Source of the DNA: Pseudomonas shahriarae
GTDB taxonomy: Bacteria; Pseudomonadota; Gammaproteobacteria; Pseudomonadales; Pseudomonadaceae
Reading direction: 5' to 3'
Assembly (NCBI RefSeq): GCF_014268455.2
Contig: NZ_CP077085.1
Span: forward strand, 5,683,001 to 5,747,000
DNA length: 64,000 nucleotides
The notes beneath the pieces were generated by a model. The model was not told the origin of the DNA. It saw only the letters and a list, made by a program, of their open reading frames with translations, and searched no databases. Position 1 is the first letter of the stretch, and the number at the start of each line of letters is the position of its first letter. The translations under genes and the position numbers were made by a program. Shown here in pieces: positions 53,758 through 62,845 of the stretch.

Positions 53758-56700
53758 TCAGATGTTCTGGCGCTCGCCTTTCGGGTCAAAGAACACCGAA
53801 GACACAATCTCCGCTTCGATCACACTGCCATCCGCCTGCGGTGAGAACACCCGCTCGCCCATACGCTTCAAGCCGCCCTTGACCACCGCCATCGCAAACG
53901 AATAGCCGAGGGAGTTGTGCGCATAGCTGGAGGTCACGTGGCCGACCATCTTCATCGGGATGCTCTGCTTCGGATCGAACACCAGCTGCGCGCCCTCAGG
54001 CAGCCACACTTTCGGGTCAATCGGCTTCAGGCCCACCAGTTGCTTGCGCTCTTCACGCACGCAGTCTTCGCGGTTCATCCCGCGCCAGCCGATCCACGAG
54101 AACGGTTTGGTGCGGCCCACACACCAGCCCATGTTGAGGTCGTCCGGGGTCATCGAGCCGTCGGTGTCCTGGCCGACGATAATGAAGCCCTTCTCGGCCC
54201 GCAGTACGTGCATGGTCTCGGTGCCATACGGGGTCAGGTTGTACTGTTTGCCAGCCTCGACAATCTGTTCCAGCACGCCCATGGCGTAGTCGGCCTGCAC
54301 GTTGACTTCATAGGACAGCTCACCGGTAAACGAGATACGGAACACCCGCGCCGGCACGCCGCCCACCAAACCTTCTTTCCAGGTCATGAACGGGAAGCCG
54401 TCCTTGTCCAGGTCGATATCGGTGACTTCGCTCAACAGCTTGCGACTGTTGGGCCCGGACAAGGTCATGGTCGCCCAGTGGTCGGTGACCGAGGTGAAGT
54501 ACACCTTGAGGTCCGGCCACTCGGTCTGCTGGTAGATTTCCAGCCACTGCAGCACGCGGGCGGCGCCGCCAGTGGTGGTGGTCATCAGGAAGTGGTTGTC
54601 GGCAAGGCAGGCGGTCACGCCGTCGTCGAAGACCATGCCGTCTTCCTTGCACATCAGGCCGTAGCGCGCCTTGCCCACGTCGAGCTTGGTCCAGGCGTTG
54701 CTGTAGATGCGGTTGAGGAACTCGCGGGCATCCGGGCCTTGAATGTCGATTTTACCCAGGGTCGAAGCGTCCAGCAGGCCGACGCTGTCGCGCACGGCCA
54801 GGCATTCGCGCTTGACTGCCGCATGCAGGTCTTCACCGTTGCGCGGGAAGTACCACGGGCGTTTCCACTGGCCGACATCTTCAAACTCGGCGCCGTTTTT
54901 CACGTGCCAGGCTTGCAGCGCGGTGTAGCGCACCGGCTCGAAGATGTGCCCACAGTGCCGGCCCGCTACCGCGCCGAAGGTTACCGGCGTGTAGTTGGGG
55001 CGGAACATGGTGGTGCCCATCTGCGGGATGGTCACGTTCAGCGAGCGGGCCGCGATGGCCAGGCCGTTGACGTTGCCCAGCTTGCCCTGGTCGGTGCCGA
55101 AGCCCAGCGCGGTGTAGCGCTTGACGTGCTCCACCGACTCGAACCCTTCGCGGGTCGCCAGTTCGATGGCGGCGGCGGTGACGTCGTTCTGCAGGTCGAC
55201 AAATTGCTTGGGCGCCCGTGCAGTGGCTTTTTCGTGAGGCACCTGGAACAGGGCCAGGGTCGGCTCTTCCAAGCGCGTCAGGGCCTTGGGCAGCGTACCT
55301 TCCACCGGAGCAAACCCAGCCTCGCTGGCCGCGCGCACGCCGCCTTCAAAGCCATCGGCCAGGGAGTCACCCAAGCCGTAGACACCGTTGATCCCCCCCA
55401 CGCACACACGTTTCTGCGGCGCTTCGCCCGGTACAAAACCGAGGATATCTTCACGCCAGGTCGGCTTGCCGCCCAGGTGCGAAGCCAAGTGCACCACCGG
55501 GCTATAGCCGCCGGAGCTGGCCACCAGGTCGCAGTCCAGCCACTCGCCGGGGCTGGTGACCTTATGTGCTTTGACGTCGATGGCGGCCACACGGGCGCCG
55601 GTCACATGCTTACTGCCACGGGCTTCGATCACGGCACTGCCGGTGAGGATGCGAATGCCTTTGGCGCGCGCTTCTTCCACCAGCGCGCCGCGTGGGTTGT
55701 GGCGTGCATCGGCCACCGCGACCACGGTGAGGCCAGCGTCGAACCAATCCAGCGCCACACGGTAAGCGTGATCGTTGTTGGTCGACAGCAGCAGTTTTTT
55801 ACCCGGCGCCACGCCGTAACGGCGCACGTAGGTCGAAACTGCACCGGCGAGCATATTGCCCGGCACATCGTTGTTGCCGTACACCAGTGGACGCTCACAC
55901 GCGCCGGTCGCCAGCACCACACGCTTGGCACGCACACGGTGAATACGCTGGCGCACCACGCCAATCGGCGCACGGTCACCGAGGTGATCGGTGAGGCGCT
56001 CATGGATGGTCAGGAAGTTATGGTCGTGGTAACCATTGACGGTAGCGCGAGGCAGCAGCACCACGTCTGGCAGGGCCTTGAGCTCGGCGATCACACTGGC
56101 GACCCATTCGGTCGCCGGCTTGCCGTCGAGGTTTTCGCGCGAATCGAGCAACGACCCGCCGAACTCTTCCTGCTCATCAGCGATGATCACCCGCGCGCCA
56201 CTGCGCGCAGCGGCCAGGGCCGCTGCCAGGCCGGCAGGGCCGGCGCCGACGATCAGCACGTCGCAATGGCGGTTCATGTAGTCGTAGGTGTCCGGATCGT
56301 TCTCGGTCGGCGAGCGGCCAAGCCCGGCGGCCTTGCGGATGTACTTCTCGTAGGTCATCCAGAACGATTGCGGGTACATGAAGGTTTTGTAGTAGAAACC
56401 CGGCGGCATCAGCTTGCCGCCGACCTTGCCGAGAATGCCCATCATGTCGTTGTTCACGCTCGGCCAGCCGTTGGTGCTGGTGGCGACCAGGCCCTGGTAC
56501 AGCGCCTGTTGCGTGGCGCGCACGTTAGGGATTTGCGTGGCTTCGGTGGCACCGATCTGCAGCACCGCGTTCGGCTCTTCGGCGCCGGCGGCGAAGATGC
56601 CGCGCGGACGCGAGTACTTGAAGCTGCGGCCGATGATATCCACACCGTTGGCCAGCAAGGCGGCAGCCAGGGTGTCGCCTTCAAAACCTTTGTAGCTCTG

Positions 56701-56775
56701 GCCGTTGAAGGTAAACGTCAGGACTTTATTACGGTCGATGCGGCCACCGTTGGACAGGCGATTGATCTGGCTCAT
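53758..56775 (-). CDS. soxA: Sarcosine oxidase alpha subunit
   Basis: A 1005-residue alpha subunit. The N-terminal 2Fe-2S-like fold lacks cluster cysteines (about 20-105), a dinucleotide-binding domain follows (LIVGAGPAGLAAALAAARSG, about 175-195), and a GcvT-like folate-binding domain occupies the C-terminal 400 residues. The complex oxidises sarcosine to glycine and passes the methyl group to THF. The start overlaps soxD by four bases. Confidence 0.95.
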   Translation of the reverse strand: MSQINRLSNGGRIDRNKVLTFTFNGQSYKGFEGDTLAAALLANGVDIIGRSFKYSRPRGIFAAGAEEPNAVLQIGATEATQIPNVRATQQALYQGLVATSTNGWPSVNNDMMGILGKVGGKLMPPGFYYKTFMYPQSFWMTYEKYIRKAAGLGRSPTENDPDTYDYMNRHCDVLIVGAGPAGLAAALAAARSGARVIIADEQEEFGGSLLDSRENLDGKPATEWVASVIAELKALPDVVLLPRATVNGYHDHNFLTIHERLTDHLGDRAPIGVVRQRIHRVRAKRVVLATGACERPLVYGNNDVPGNMLAGAVSTYVRRYGVAPGKKLLLSTNNDHAYRVALDWFDAGLTVVAVADARHNPRGALVEEARAKGIRILTGSAVIEARGSKHVTGARVAAIDVKAHKVTSPGEWLDCDLVASSGGYSPVVHLASHLGGKPTWREDILGFVPGEAPQKRVCVGGINGVYGLGDSLADGFEGGVRAASEAGFAPVEGTLPKALTRLEEPTLALFQVPHEKATARAPKQFVDLQNDVTAAAIELATREGFESVEHVKRYTALGFGTDQGKLGNVNGLAIAARSLNVTIPQMGTTMFRPNYTPVTFGAVAGRHCGHIFEPVRYTALQAWHVKNGAEFEDVGQWKRPWYFPRNGEDLHAAVKRECLAVRDSVGLLDASTLGKIDIQGPDAREFLNRIYSNAWTKLDVGKARYGLMCKEDGMVFDDGVTACLADNHFLMTTTTGGAARVLQWLEIYQQTEWPDLKVYFTSVTDHWATMTLSGPNSRKLLSEVTDIDLDKDGFPFMTWKEGLVGGVPARVFRISFTGELSYEVNVQADYAMGVLEQIVEAGKQYNLTPYGTETMHVLRAEKGFIIVGQDTDGSMTPDDLNMGWCVGRTKPFSWIGWRGMNREDCVREERKQLVGLKPIDPKVWLPEGAQLVFDPKQSIPMKMVGHVTSSYAHNSLGYSFAMAVVKGGLKRMGERVFSPQADGSVIEAEIVSSVFFDPKGERQNI

Positions 56776-57074
56776 ACCTTCTCTCCAGAAGCCTTGGCGG
56801 TGAATTGCGGCTGGGTACCGATCTTGTAGGTTTCAAGAATTTCGTAGGTCAGGGTGTCGCGGGTCGCGTTGAAGTACTGGCGGCAACCGGCGGCATGGAT
56901 CCACAGTTCGTGGTGCAGGCCACGGGGGTTATCGCGGAAGAACATGTAGTCGCCCCACTCTTCATCGGTGCAGGCATTCGGGTCCAGCGGGCGCGGGATA
57001 TGCGCTTGGCCGGAGGCATGGAATTCCTCTTCGGAGCGCAGTTCGCCACAGTGAGGACAGAAGATATGCAACAT
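56772..57074 (-). CDS. soxD: Sarcosine oxidase delta subunit
   Basis: A 100-residue delta subunit with a zinc-binding CPHCGELRSEEEF start and a later HAAGC. It stabilises the tetramer. It overlaps soxA by four bases and lies 15 bp after soxB. Confidence 0.94.
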   Translation of the reverse strand: MLHIFCPHCGELRSEEEFHASGQAHIPRPLDPNACTDEEWGDYMFFRDNPRGLHHELWIHAAGCRQYFNATRDTLTYEILETYKIGTQPQFTAKASGEKV

Positions 57075-57089
57075 AGGGAATTTCTCCTG

Positions 57090-58340
57090 TTAGTGGGCGA
57101 CGGCCGCAGCGCCGTGTTCGTCGATCAGCGCACCGTTGTGGAAACGGTCGATGGAGAAAGGTGCCGCCAGCGGGTGCATCTCACCCTTGGCCAGGCTCGC
57201 GGCAAACACGTTGCCTGAACCGGGGGTGGCCTTGAAGCCACCGGTGCCCCAGCCGCAGTTGAAAAACATGTTCGGTACCGGGGTCTTGGAGATGATCGGG
57301 CAGGCGTCCGGCGTGGTGTCGACGATGCCGCCCCACTGACGGTTCATGCGCACCCGCGACAGCACCGGGAACATCTCGACGATGGCCTGGATGGTGTGCT
57401 CGATCACCGGGTACGAGCCACGCTGGCCGTATCCGTTATAGCCGTCGATACCGGCGCCGATCACCAGGTCGCCCTTGTCGGACTGGCTGATGTACCCGTG
57501 CACGGCGTTGGACATGATCACGCTGTCGATAATCGGCTTGATCGGCTCCGACACCAACGCTTGCAGCGGGTGGGATTCAATAGGCAGGCGGAACCCGGCC
57601 AGCGAGGCCATATGCCCGGAGTTACCGGCTGTGACCACCCCGACGCGCTTGGCGCCGATAAAGCCCTTGTTGGTTTCCACGCCGATGCACACGCCGTTTT
57701 CCTTGCGAAAACCGATGACTTCGGTCTGCTGGATCAGGTCCACGCCCAAGGCATCGGCAGCACGGGCAAAGCCCCACGCCACAGCATCGTGACGGGCCAC
57801 GCCGCCGCGCCGTTGCACGGTGGCACCCAGTACCGGGTAGCGGGTGTTTTTCGAGCAATCGAGGTACGGAATCTCGTCCGCGACCTGCTTGGCATTCAGC
57901 AGCTCACCGTCCACACCGTTGAGGCGGTTGGCGCTCACGCGACGCTCGGAATCACGGATGTCCTGCAGGGTGTGGCACAGGTTGTAGACGCCACGCTGGG
58001 AGAACATCACGTTGTAGTTCAGGTCCTGGGACAAACCTTCCCAGAGCTTCATCGCATGCTCATAGAGATGCGCCGACTCGTCCCACAGGTAGTTGGAACG
58101 CACAATGGTGGTGTTGCGTGCGGTGTTACCGCCGCCCAGCCAACCTTTCTCGACCACGGCCACATTGGTGATGCCGTGTTCCTTGGCCAGGTAGTAAGCG
58201 GTGGCCAGACCATGCCCGCCGCCGCCGACGATGACCACGTCGTAGACCTTTTTCGGGGTCGGCGTGCGCCACATCTTCTGCCAGTTTTCGTGATGGCTGA
58301 GGGAGTGCTTGAAGAGGCCGAAGCCTGAGTAGCGTTGCAT
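57090..58340 (-). CDS. soxB: Sarcosine oxidase beta subunit
   Basis: A 416-residue DadA-type flavoprotein, the catalytic subunit carrying FAD and covalent FMN. The dinucleotide motif [18 protein letters not shown] is at about 34-51. The start [13 protein letters not shown] at 58340 is used; a longer frame to 58436 lies in the glyA end. glyA is 22 bp upstream in the same operon. Confidence 0.95.
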   Translation of the reverse strand: MQRYSGFGLFKHSLSHHENWQKMWRTPTPKKVYDVVIVGGGGHGLATAYYLAKEHGITNVAVVEKGWLGGGNTARNTTIVRSNYLWDESAHLYEHAMKLWEGLSQDLNYNVMFSQRGVYNLCHTLQDIRDSERRVSANRLNGVDGELLNAKQVADEIPYLDCSKNTRYPVLGATVQRRGGVARHDAVAWGFARAADALGVDLIQQTEVIGFRKENGVCIGVETNKGFIGAKRVGVVTAGNSGHMASLAGFRLPIESHPLQALVSEPIKPIIDSVIMSNAVHGYISQSDKGDLVIGAGIDGYNGYGQRGSYPVIEHTIQAIVEMFPVLSRVRMNRQWGGIVDTTPDACPIISKTPVPNMFFNCGWGTGGFKATPGSGNVFAASLAKGEMHPLAAPFSIDRFHNGALIDEHGAAAVAH

Positions 58341-58362
58341 AGGCATTACTCCAAAACCGCGC

Positions 58363-59616
58363 TCAGCGATAAACCGGGAAATCAGCGCACAGCGCAGACA
58401 CGTGCTTGGCCACATTGGCCTCGACATCGGCGTCACCGAGGTTGTCGAGGATGTCGCAGATCCAGCCCGCCAGCTCCACGCATTGCGTCACCTTGAAACC
58501 ACGGGTGGTCACCGCCGGGGTACCGATGCGCAGGCCCGAAGTCACGAACGGCGACTGCGGGTCATTGGGCACGGCGTTCTTGTTGACGGTGATGTGGGCG
58601 CGACCGAGGGCGGCGTCTGCGTCCTTGCCGGTCAGGCCCTGGCGGATCAGGCTGACCAGGAACAGGTGGTTATCGGTGCCGCCGGACACTACATCGTAGC
58701 CGCGTTTGATAAACACGCTGGCCATGGCCTGGGCGTTGTCGATCACCTGCTGTTGATACGCTTTGAAGCCTGGCTCCATTGCCTCCTTGAAGCACACCGC
58801 CTTGCCCGCGATCACATGCATCAATGGGCCGCCCTGGGCGCCGGGGAATACAGCGGAGTTGAGTTTTTTCTCAATCTCTTCGTTGGACTTGGCCAGGATC
58901 AAGCCGCCACGCGGACCGCGCAAAGTTTTGTGGGTGGTGGTGGTGACCACATCGGCGTAAGGCAGCGGGTTCGGGTACAGACCCGCAGCCACCAGGCCGG
59001 CGACGTGAGCCATGTCAACGAACAGCAGCGCACCGACCTTGTCGGCGATGGCGCGAAAACGCGGGAAGTCCAGGGTCTTGGAATAGGCGGAGAAGCCGGC
59101 AACGATCATCTTCGGCTTGTGTTCCACGGCCAGGCGCTCGACTTCGTCGTAGTCGATCAGCCCGGTGTCGGTGTTGATGCCGTACTGCACCGCGTTGTAC
59201 AGCTTGCCCGACGACGACACCTTGGCGCCGTGGGTCAGGTGACCGCCGTGGGCCAGGCTCATGCCGAGGATGGTGTCACCGGCATTGATCAGCGCCAGGT
59301 ACACCGCACTGTTGGCGGACGAACCGGAGTGCGGCTGCACGTTGGCGTAATCGGCGCCGAACAGTTGCTTGGCGCGCTCGATGGCCAGGGCCTCGACTTT
59401 ATCCACATGCTCGCAGCCGCCGTAGTAGCGCTTGCCAGGGTAGCCTTCGGCGTATTTGTTGGTCAGGCCGCTGCCCTGGGCCTGCATCACACGCTTGCTG
59501 GTGTAGTTCTCCGACGCGATCAGCTCGATATGATCTTCCTGGCGCTGCTCCTCGGCATTCATGGCCGCCAGCAGTGCGTCGTCATATCCCTGGATCTGGT
59601 CTTGTTTGCTGAACAT
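58363..59616 (-). CDS. glyA: Serine hydroxymethyltransferase
   Basis: PLP enzyme of 417 residues interconverting glycine and serine with methylene-THF. The PLP lysine lies in [14 protein letters not shown]. It heads the glyA-soxBDAG operon, so the glycine and methylene-THF made by sarcosine oxidase can go directly to serine. It is the GlyA1-type copy of the betaine catabolism cluster. Confidence 0.96.
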   Translation of the reverse strand: MFSKQDQIQGYDDALLAAMNAEEQRQEDHIELIASENYTSKRVMQAQGSGLTNKYAEGYPGKRYYGGCEHVDKVEALAIERAKQLFGADYANVQPHSGSSANSAVYLALINAGDTILGMSLAHGGHLTHGAKVSSSGKLYNAVQYGINTDTGLIDYDEVERLAVEHKPKMIVAGFSAYSKTLDFPRFRAIADKVGALLFVDMAHVAGLVAAGLYPNPLPYADVVTTTTHKTLRGPRGGLILAKSNEEIEKKLNSAVFPGAQGGPLMHVIAGKAVCFKEAMEPGFKAYQQQVIDNAQAMASVFIKRGYDVVSGGTDNHLFLVSLIRQGLTGKDADAALGRAHITVNKNAVPNDPQSPFVTSGLRIGTPAVTTRGFKVTQCVELAGWICDILDNLGDADVEANVAKHVSALCADFPVYR

Positions 59617-59758
59617 CGCGTCTCTCCCAGCCTTTCGTATTGTTGAGGCCCGTGCAGGGCCCTTTGATGCGATGGTAGGGCTGGCGCAGGCAGGTCAAAT
59701 GCCTACGCACGCCACGCAAAGGTGCGTTTACGACATGGCCAGAACAACACCGAACAAA

Positions 59759-59848
59759 TGTGGGAGCGGGCTTGCTCGCGAATGCGGTGTGTCAGGCAGC
59801 ACATGCATTGGCTGGTCCACCGCATTCGCGAGCAAGCCCGCTCCCACA
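59759..59848. repeat. Perfect 31-bp REP inverted repeat
   Basis: Arms 59759-59789 and 59818-59848 are exact reverse complements (outer end TGTGGGAGCGGGCTTGCTCG, inner end CGCATTCGCGAGCAAGCCCG side) with a 28-bp spacer. It lies between the traX-like gene and glyA, both on the minus strand. Confidence 0.93.
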
Positions 59849-59852
59849 GGGG

Positions 59853-60581
59853 CTATGTGATGACCTTTCGAAGGAGTAGCAGCAGTAAGAAATGCGCGGG
59901 ATAAAGTGCATAAGCCCAGCGCCGCATGGCCGGGGGCGAGGCGCCTTGGGCATGGCGCAACAAGACCAATCCGGCCAATGGCGCAATCAGGCAGGTGGCC
60001 AACCCGAGCATCGCGACGAGATTGCCGCTATTGAGTAAGACCTGCCATTGATTGGCAGCTACACACACCAACCCCGGCAACACGCTGAAATACCAGGGGC
60101 GACTAAACACCAACAACATCGCCAGCGGCAGCAATACACCAAAAAAGCCGAACATCAGTTGCGCCGAGAACACAGCGCCGGCCAGCAGGGCAATCAGCGC
60201 CAATCCGCGGTCAAAAAGCGTCTTTTGCTGCCATCCTCGGGCAACCAGCAAACCCAGCGCCAGGGTCGGCAGCACATTCAATGTATCGGCATTGTCGATA
60301 AACAGCCGATACGGCACCTCGCTGATCACGCTGAACAGCAGCAGCCACCCCAGGTAACGCCATTGCCCGGTGACGGGTGCATCACGGACCCGCTGCAAAT
60401 TGGCCGCAATCGCCAGGCAAAACCACGGGAACGCCAGGCGCCCCGGCACGTACAGGCCATCGAGGCTTAAACCGACATAGCGCAAGTGGTCCAGCACCAT
60501 GCTCAATAGCGCCAGCCATTTGAGCAGGTCCAGCGCGCCATCGCGCTCGCGCTGTAAAGGAATCGTTTCAGTACCGTGCAT
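59853..60581 (-). CDS. TraX-family membrane acetyltransferase-like protein
   Basis: A 242-residue inner membrane protein with about eight hydrophobic helices, beginning MHGTETIPLQRERDG and containing the conserved LDLLKWLALLSMVLDH. TraX acetylates F pilin in plasmids; chromosomal members have unknown targets. The start could also be an ATG at 60602. The long frame upstream of it, to 61718, is antisense to ltaE. Divergent from ltaE by 90 bp. Confidence 0.85.
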   Translation of the reverse strand: MHGTETIPLQRERDGALDLLKWLALLSMVLDHLRYVGLSLDGLYVPGRLAFPWFCLAIAANLQRVRDAPVTGQWRYLGWLLLFSVISEVPYRLFIDNADTLNVLPTLALGLLVARGWQQKTLFDRGLALIALLAGAVFSAQLMFGFFGVLLPLAMLLVFSRPWYFSVLPGLVCVAANQWQVLLNSGNLVAMLGLATCLIAPLAGLVLLRHAQGASPPAMRRWAYALYPAHFLLLLLLRKVIT

Positions 60582-60671
60582 AATTCCCCAGAGACTTTGC
60601 ATTAACAGTGCGTGCGCGCGCCGGATATTCTTGGTTAAAGTGCGCACCAACATCGACCACAGGAACGGGCC

Positions 60672-61712
60672 ATGACCGACAAGAGCCAACAATTTGCCAG
60701 TGACAACTATTCCGGTATCTGCCCGGAAGCCTGGGCCGCCATGGAGCTCGCCAACCAGGGCCATCAACGCGCCTATGGCGATGATGAATGGACCCACCGC
60801 GCCGCCGACGGTTTCCGCAAACTGTTCGAAACCGACTGTGAAGTGTTCTTCGCCTTCAACGGAACAGCGGCCAACTCCCTGGCCCTGTCTTCCTTGTGCC
60901 AGAGCTACCATAGCGTGATTTGCTCGGAAACCGCCCACGTCGAGACCGACGAATGCGGCGCGCCGGAGTTTTTCTCCAACGGCTCCAAGCTGCTCACCGC
61001 GCGCACCGAAAACGGCAAGCTGACCCCCGAATCCATCCGCGAGATCGCCCTCAAGCGCCAGGACATCCACTACCCCAAGCCCCGCGTCGTGACCCTGACC
61101 CAGGCCACCGAAGTGGGCAGCGTGTACACCCCGGATGAAATCCGCGCCATCAGCGCCACCTGCAAGGAACTGGGGCTGAACCTGCACATGGACGGCGCAC
61201 GCTTCTCCAACGCCTGCGCCTTCCTCGGCTGCTCGCCTGCCGACCTGACCTGGAAAGCCGGTGTGGATGTGCTGTGTTTTGGCGGCACCAAAAACGGCAT
61301 GGCGGTGGGTGAAGCGATCCTGTTCTTCAACCACAAGCTGGCGGAAGACTTCGATTACCGCTGCAAACAGGCCGGCCAACTGGCGTCGAAAATGCGCTTC
61401 CTTTCCGCCCCTTGGGTCGGCCTGCTGGAAAACGACGCCTGGCTCAAACATGCACGCCACGCCAACCACTGCGCCCAGTTGCTCAGCAGCCTGGTAGCGG
61501 ATATTCCCGGCGTGGAATTGATGTTCCCGGTGCAGGCCAACGGCGTGTTCCTGCAACTCTCGGAACCGGCCATCGCGGCGCTGACGGCCAAGGGCTGGCG
61601 CTTCTACACCTTCATCGGCAAGGGCGGTGCGCGCTTCATGTGTGCGTGGGATACCGAGGAAGAACGGGTGCGTGAACTGGCAGCGGATATTCGTGAGGTG
61701 ATGGGCGCCTGA
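60672..61712 (+). CDS. ltaE: Low-specificity L-threonine aldolase
   Basis: PLP enzyme of 346 residues cleaving L-threonine and L-allo-threonine to glycine and acetaldehyde. The PLP lysine lies in CFGGTKNGMAVGEA. The start MTDKSQQFASDNYSG is typical of the Pseudomonas enzyme. It adds another glycine route next to the sox-glyA cluster; the same neighbour is PA5413 in P. aeruginosa. Confidence 0.94.
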   Translation: MTDKSQQFASDNYSGICPEAWAAMELANQGHQRAYGDDEWTHRAADGFRKLFETDCEVFFAFNGTAANSLALSSLCQSYHSVICSETAHVETDECGAPEFFSNGSKLLTARTENGKLTPESIREIALKRQDIHYPKPRVVTLTQATEVGSVYTPDEIRAISATCKELGLNLHMDGARFSNACAFLGCSPADLTWKAGVDVLCFGGTKNGMAVGEAILFFNHKLAEDFDYRCKQAGQLASKMRFLSAPWVGLLENDAWLKHARHANHCAQLLSSLVADIPGVELMFPVQANGVFLQLSEPAIAALTAKGWRFYTFIGKGGARFMCAWDTEEERVRELAADIREVMGA

Positions 61713-61913
61713 TCTCATGCGGCTTGCCGGTGTGGGCCTGATACTGGCGGAATGCCGAGACTATTTTTTGATATTTCTGACAGCACCCAGCCTGCTCTTC
61801 ATGGGCTAGCCTCCTGGAACCCGCAAGGAAAGGCCACTGCAAAGGCCACCTTGCGGGCCACACTGCCTGCCGAACTATCGGCCGGAAACGGAAATCCAGC
61901 AGAGGACTGCACC

Positions 61914-62114
61914 ATGGAAAATCAAACCTTCGGCAACATCCTGCAAAGCGATACCCAACTCTCGACCACCCTCGTCGGCTGGGATGAATTCCGCAAACTG
62001 GCGAAGGTCGGTGACATCATCCAGGAACCTGGCCAGACCTTGAGAATCACCGAAAAAGTCTTCGAACCGACAGCTTCAGGCGAGCAATTCGCGATTCATA
62101 TCTACGCCCGCTAA
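61914..62114 (+). CDS. Small unrecognised protein
   Basis: A 66-residue soluble protein beginning MENQTFGNILQSD and ending FAIHIYAR. GAGGA lies 7 nt before the ATG at 61914; the frame extends upstream to 61752 but that part reads as non-coding. No family recognised. It lies just before the RAYT locus. Confidence 0.6.
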   Translation: MENQTFGNILQSDTQLSTTLVGWDEFRKLAKVGDIIQEPGQTLRITEKVFEPTASGEQFAIHIYAR

Positions 62115-62123
62115 CTTCCTGAT

Positions 62124-62172
62124 CGTTCCCACGCTCTGCGTGGGAACGCCTCCCAGGACGCTCTGCGTCCCC
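62124..62172. repeat. REP pair upstream of the RAYT gene
   Basis: Palindrome CGTTCCCACGC/GCGTGGGAACG at 62124-62148, then a second GGACGCTCTGCGTCC palindrome at 62157-62171. Sequence class differs from the GCTTGCC REPs elsewhere in the window. Confidence 0.9.
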
Positions 62173-62186
62173 TCAAGGATGAGCCT

Positions 62187-62720
62187 ATGGGTAGAAGCCG
62201 CTACGTCATCACCGAACCCGAAAAACCACACTTCCTGACATGTACCGTCATGGAGTGGCTACCACTGTTCACCCGTGACTACCTCGTCAGTCATCTTCTG
62301 GATTGTTGGCGATATCAACAAAACCACCACGCCCTCAACCTTTATGGCTACGTCGTCCTGGAAAACCACCTGCACTTCGTCGCTCAGGCGCCTGACCTGA
62401 GCAAATGCGTCAGCCAATTCAAATCCTTCACCGCTCGAACCATCATCGATGACCTGCACAGCAAAGGCGCTGAACGGGTATTACAACGTCTGCGCTTTTG
62501 CAGACGTGCACACAAGGTAGATCGGGTGTATCAACTCTGGCAGGAAGGCTCACATGCCGAGCTGGTATACAGCGAGGCGGTGATGCGCCAGAAGCTTGAT
62601 TACATCCACCACAACCCAGTGAAGCGGGGTTATGTGGACCTTGCTGAACACTGGAGGTACTCCAGTGCTCGCAACTATTTGGGCATGGAGGGGTTGATCG
62701 ACATCCAGCGCTGGTCTTGA
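62187..62720 (+). CDS. REP-associated tyrosine transposase (RAYT)
   Basis: A 177-residue single-domain Y1 HUH transposase. The metal-binding ENHLHF motif and the catalytic Tyr region (QKLDYIHHNPVKRGYV) are intact. RAYTs are single-copy domesticated relatives of IS200/IS605 transposases that process REP DNA. This gene is flanked on both sides by REPs of one class. The start is MGRSRYVITEPEKP, with AAGGATGA just upstream. Confidence 0.93.
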   Translation: MGRSRYVITEPEKPHFLTCTVMEWLPLFTRDYLVSHLLDCWRYQQNHHALNLYGYVVLENHLHFVAQAPDLSKCVSQFKSFTARTIIDDLHSKGAERVLQRLRFCRRAHKVDRVYQLWQEGSHAELVYSEAVMRQKLDYIHHNPVKRGYVDLAEHWRYSSARNYLGMEGLIDIQRWS

Positions 62721-62724
62721 AGAT

Positions 62725-62831
62725 CGTTCCCACGCTCTGCGTGGGAACGCAGCCTGTGACGCTACGCGTCACATCGCACACAAGGGACGCGGAGCGTCCC
62801 GGGAGGCATTCCCACGCGGAGCGTGGGAACG
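62725..62831. repeat. REP cluster downstream of the RAYT gene
   Basis: Four palindromes in 107 bp: CGTTCCCACGC/GCGTGGGAACG at 62725-62749, GTGACGCTACGCGTCAC at 62756-62772, GGGACGCGGAGCGTCCC at 62784-62800, and TTCCCACGC/GCGTGGGAA at 62809-62829. The outer two are in inverted orientation. Confidence 0.92.
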
Positions 62832-62845
62832 ATCAGGGGGGGGTA

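Noticed and set aside
53917..56829. Plus-strand frame of 970 residues
   Set aside because: Antisense to soxA and a consequence of high-GC codon use; the translation is His/Ala/Gly/Arg-rich without any domain.
59617..59758. Glycine riboswitch before glyA
   Set aside because: The leader is short and no tandem aptamer-like structure was recognised.
60600..61718. N-terminal 370 residues of the long minus-strand frame ending at 59853
   Set aside because: Antisense to ltaE; the TraX-like protein starts at 60581 or 60602.
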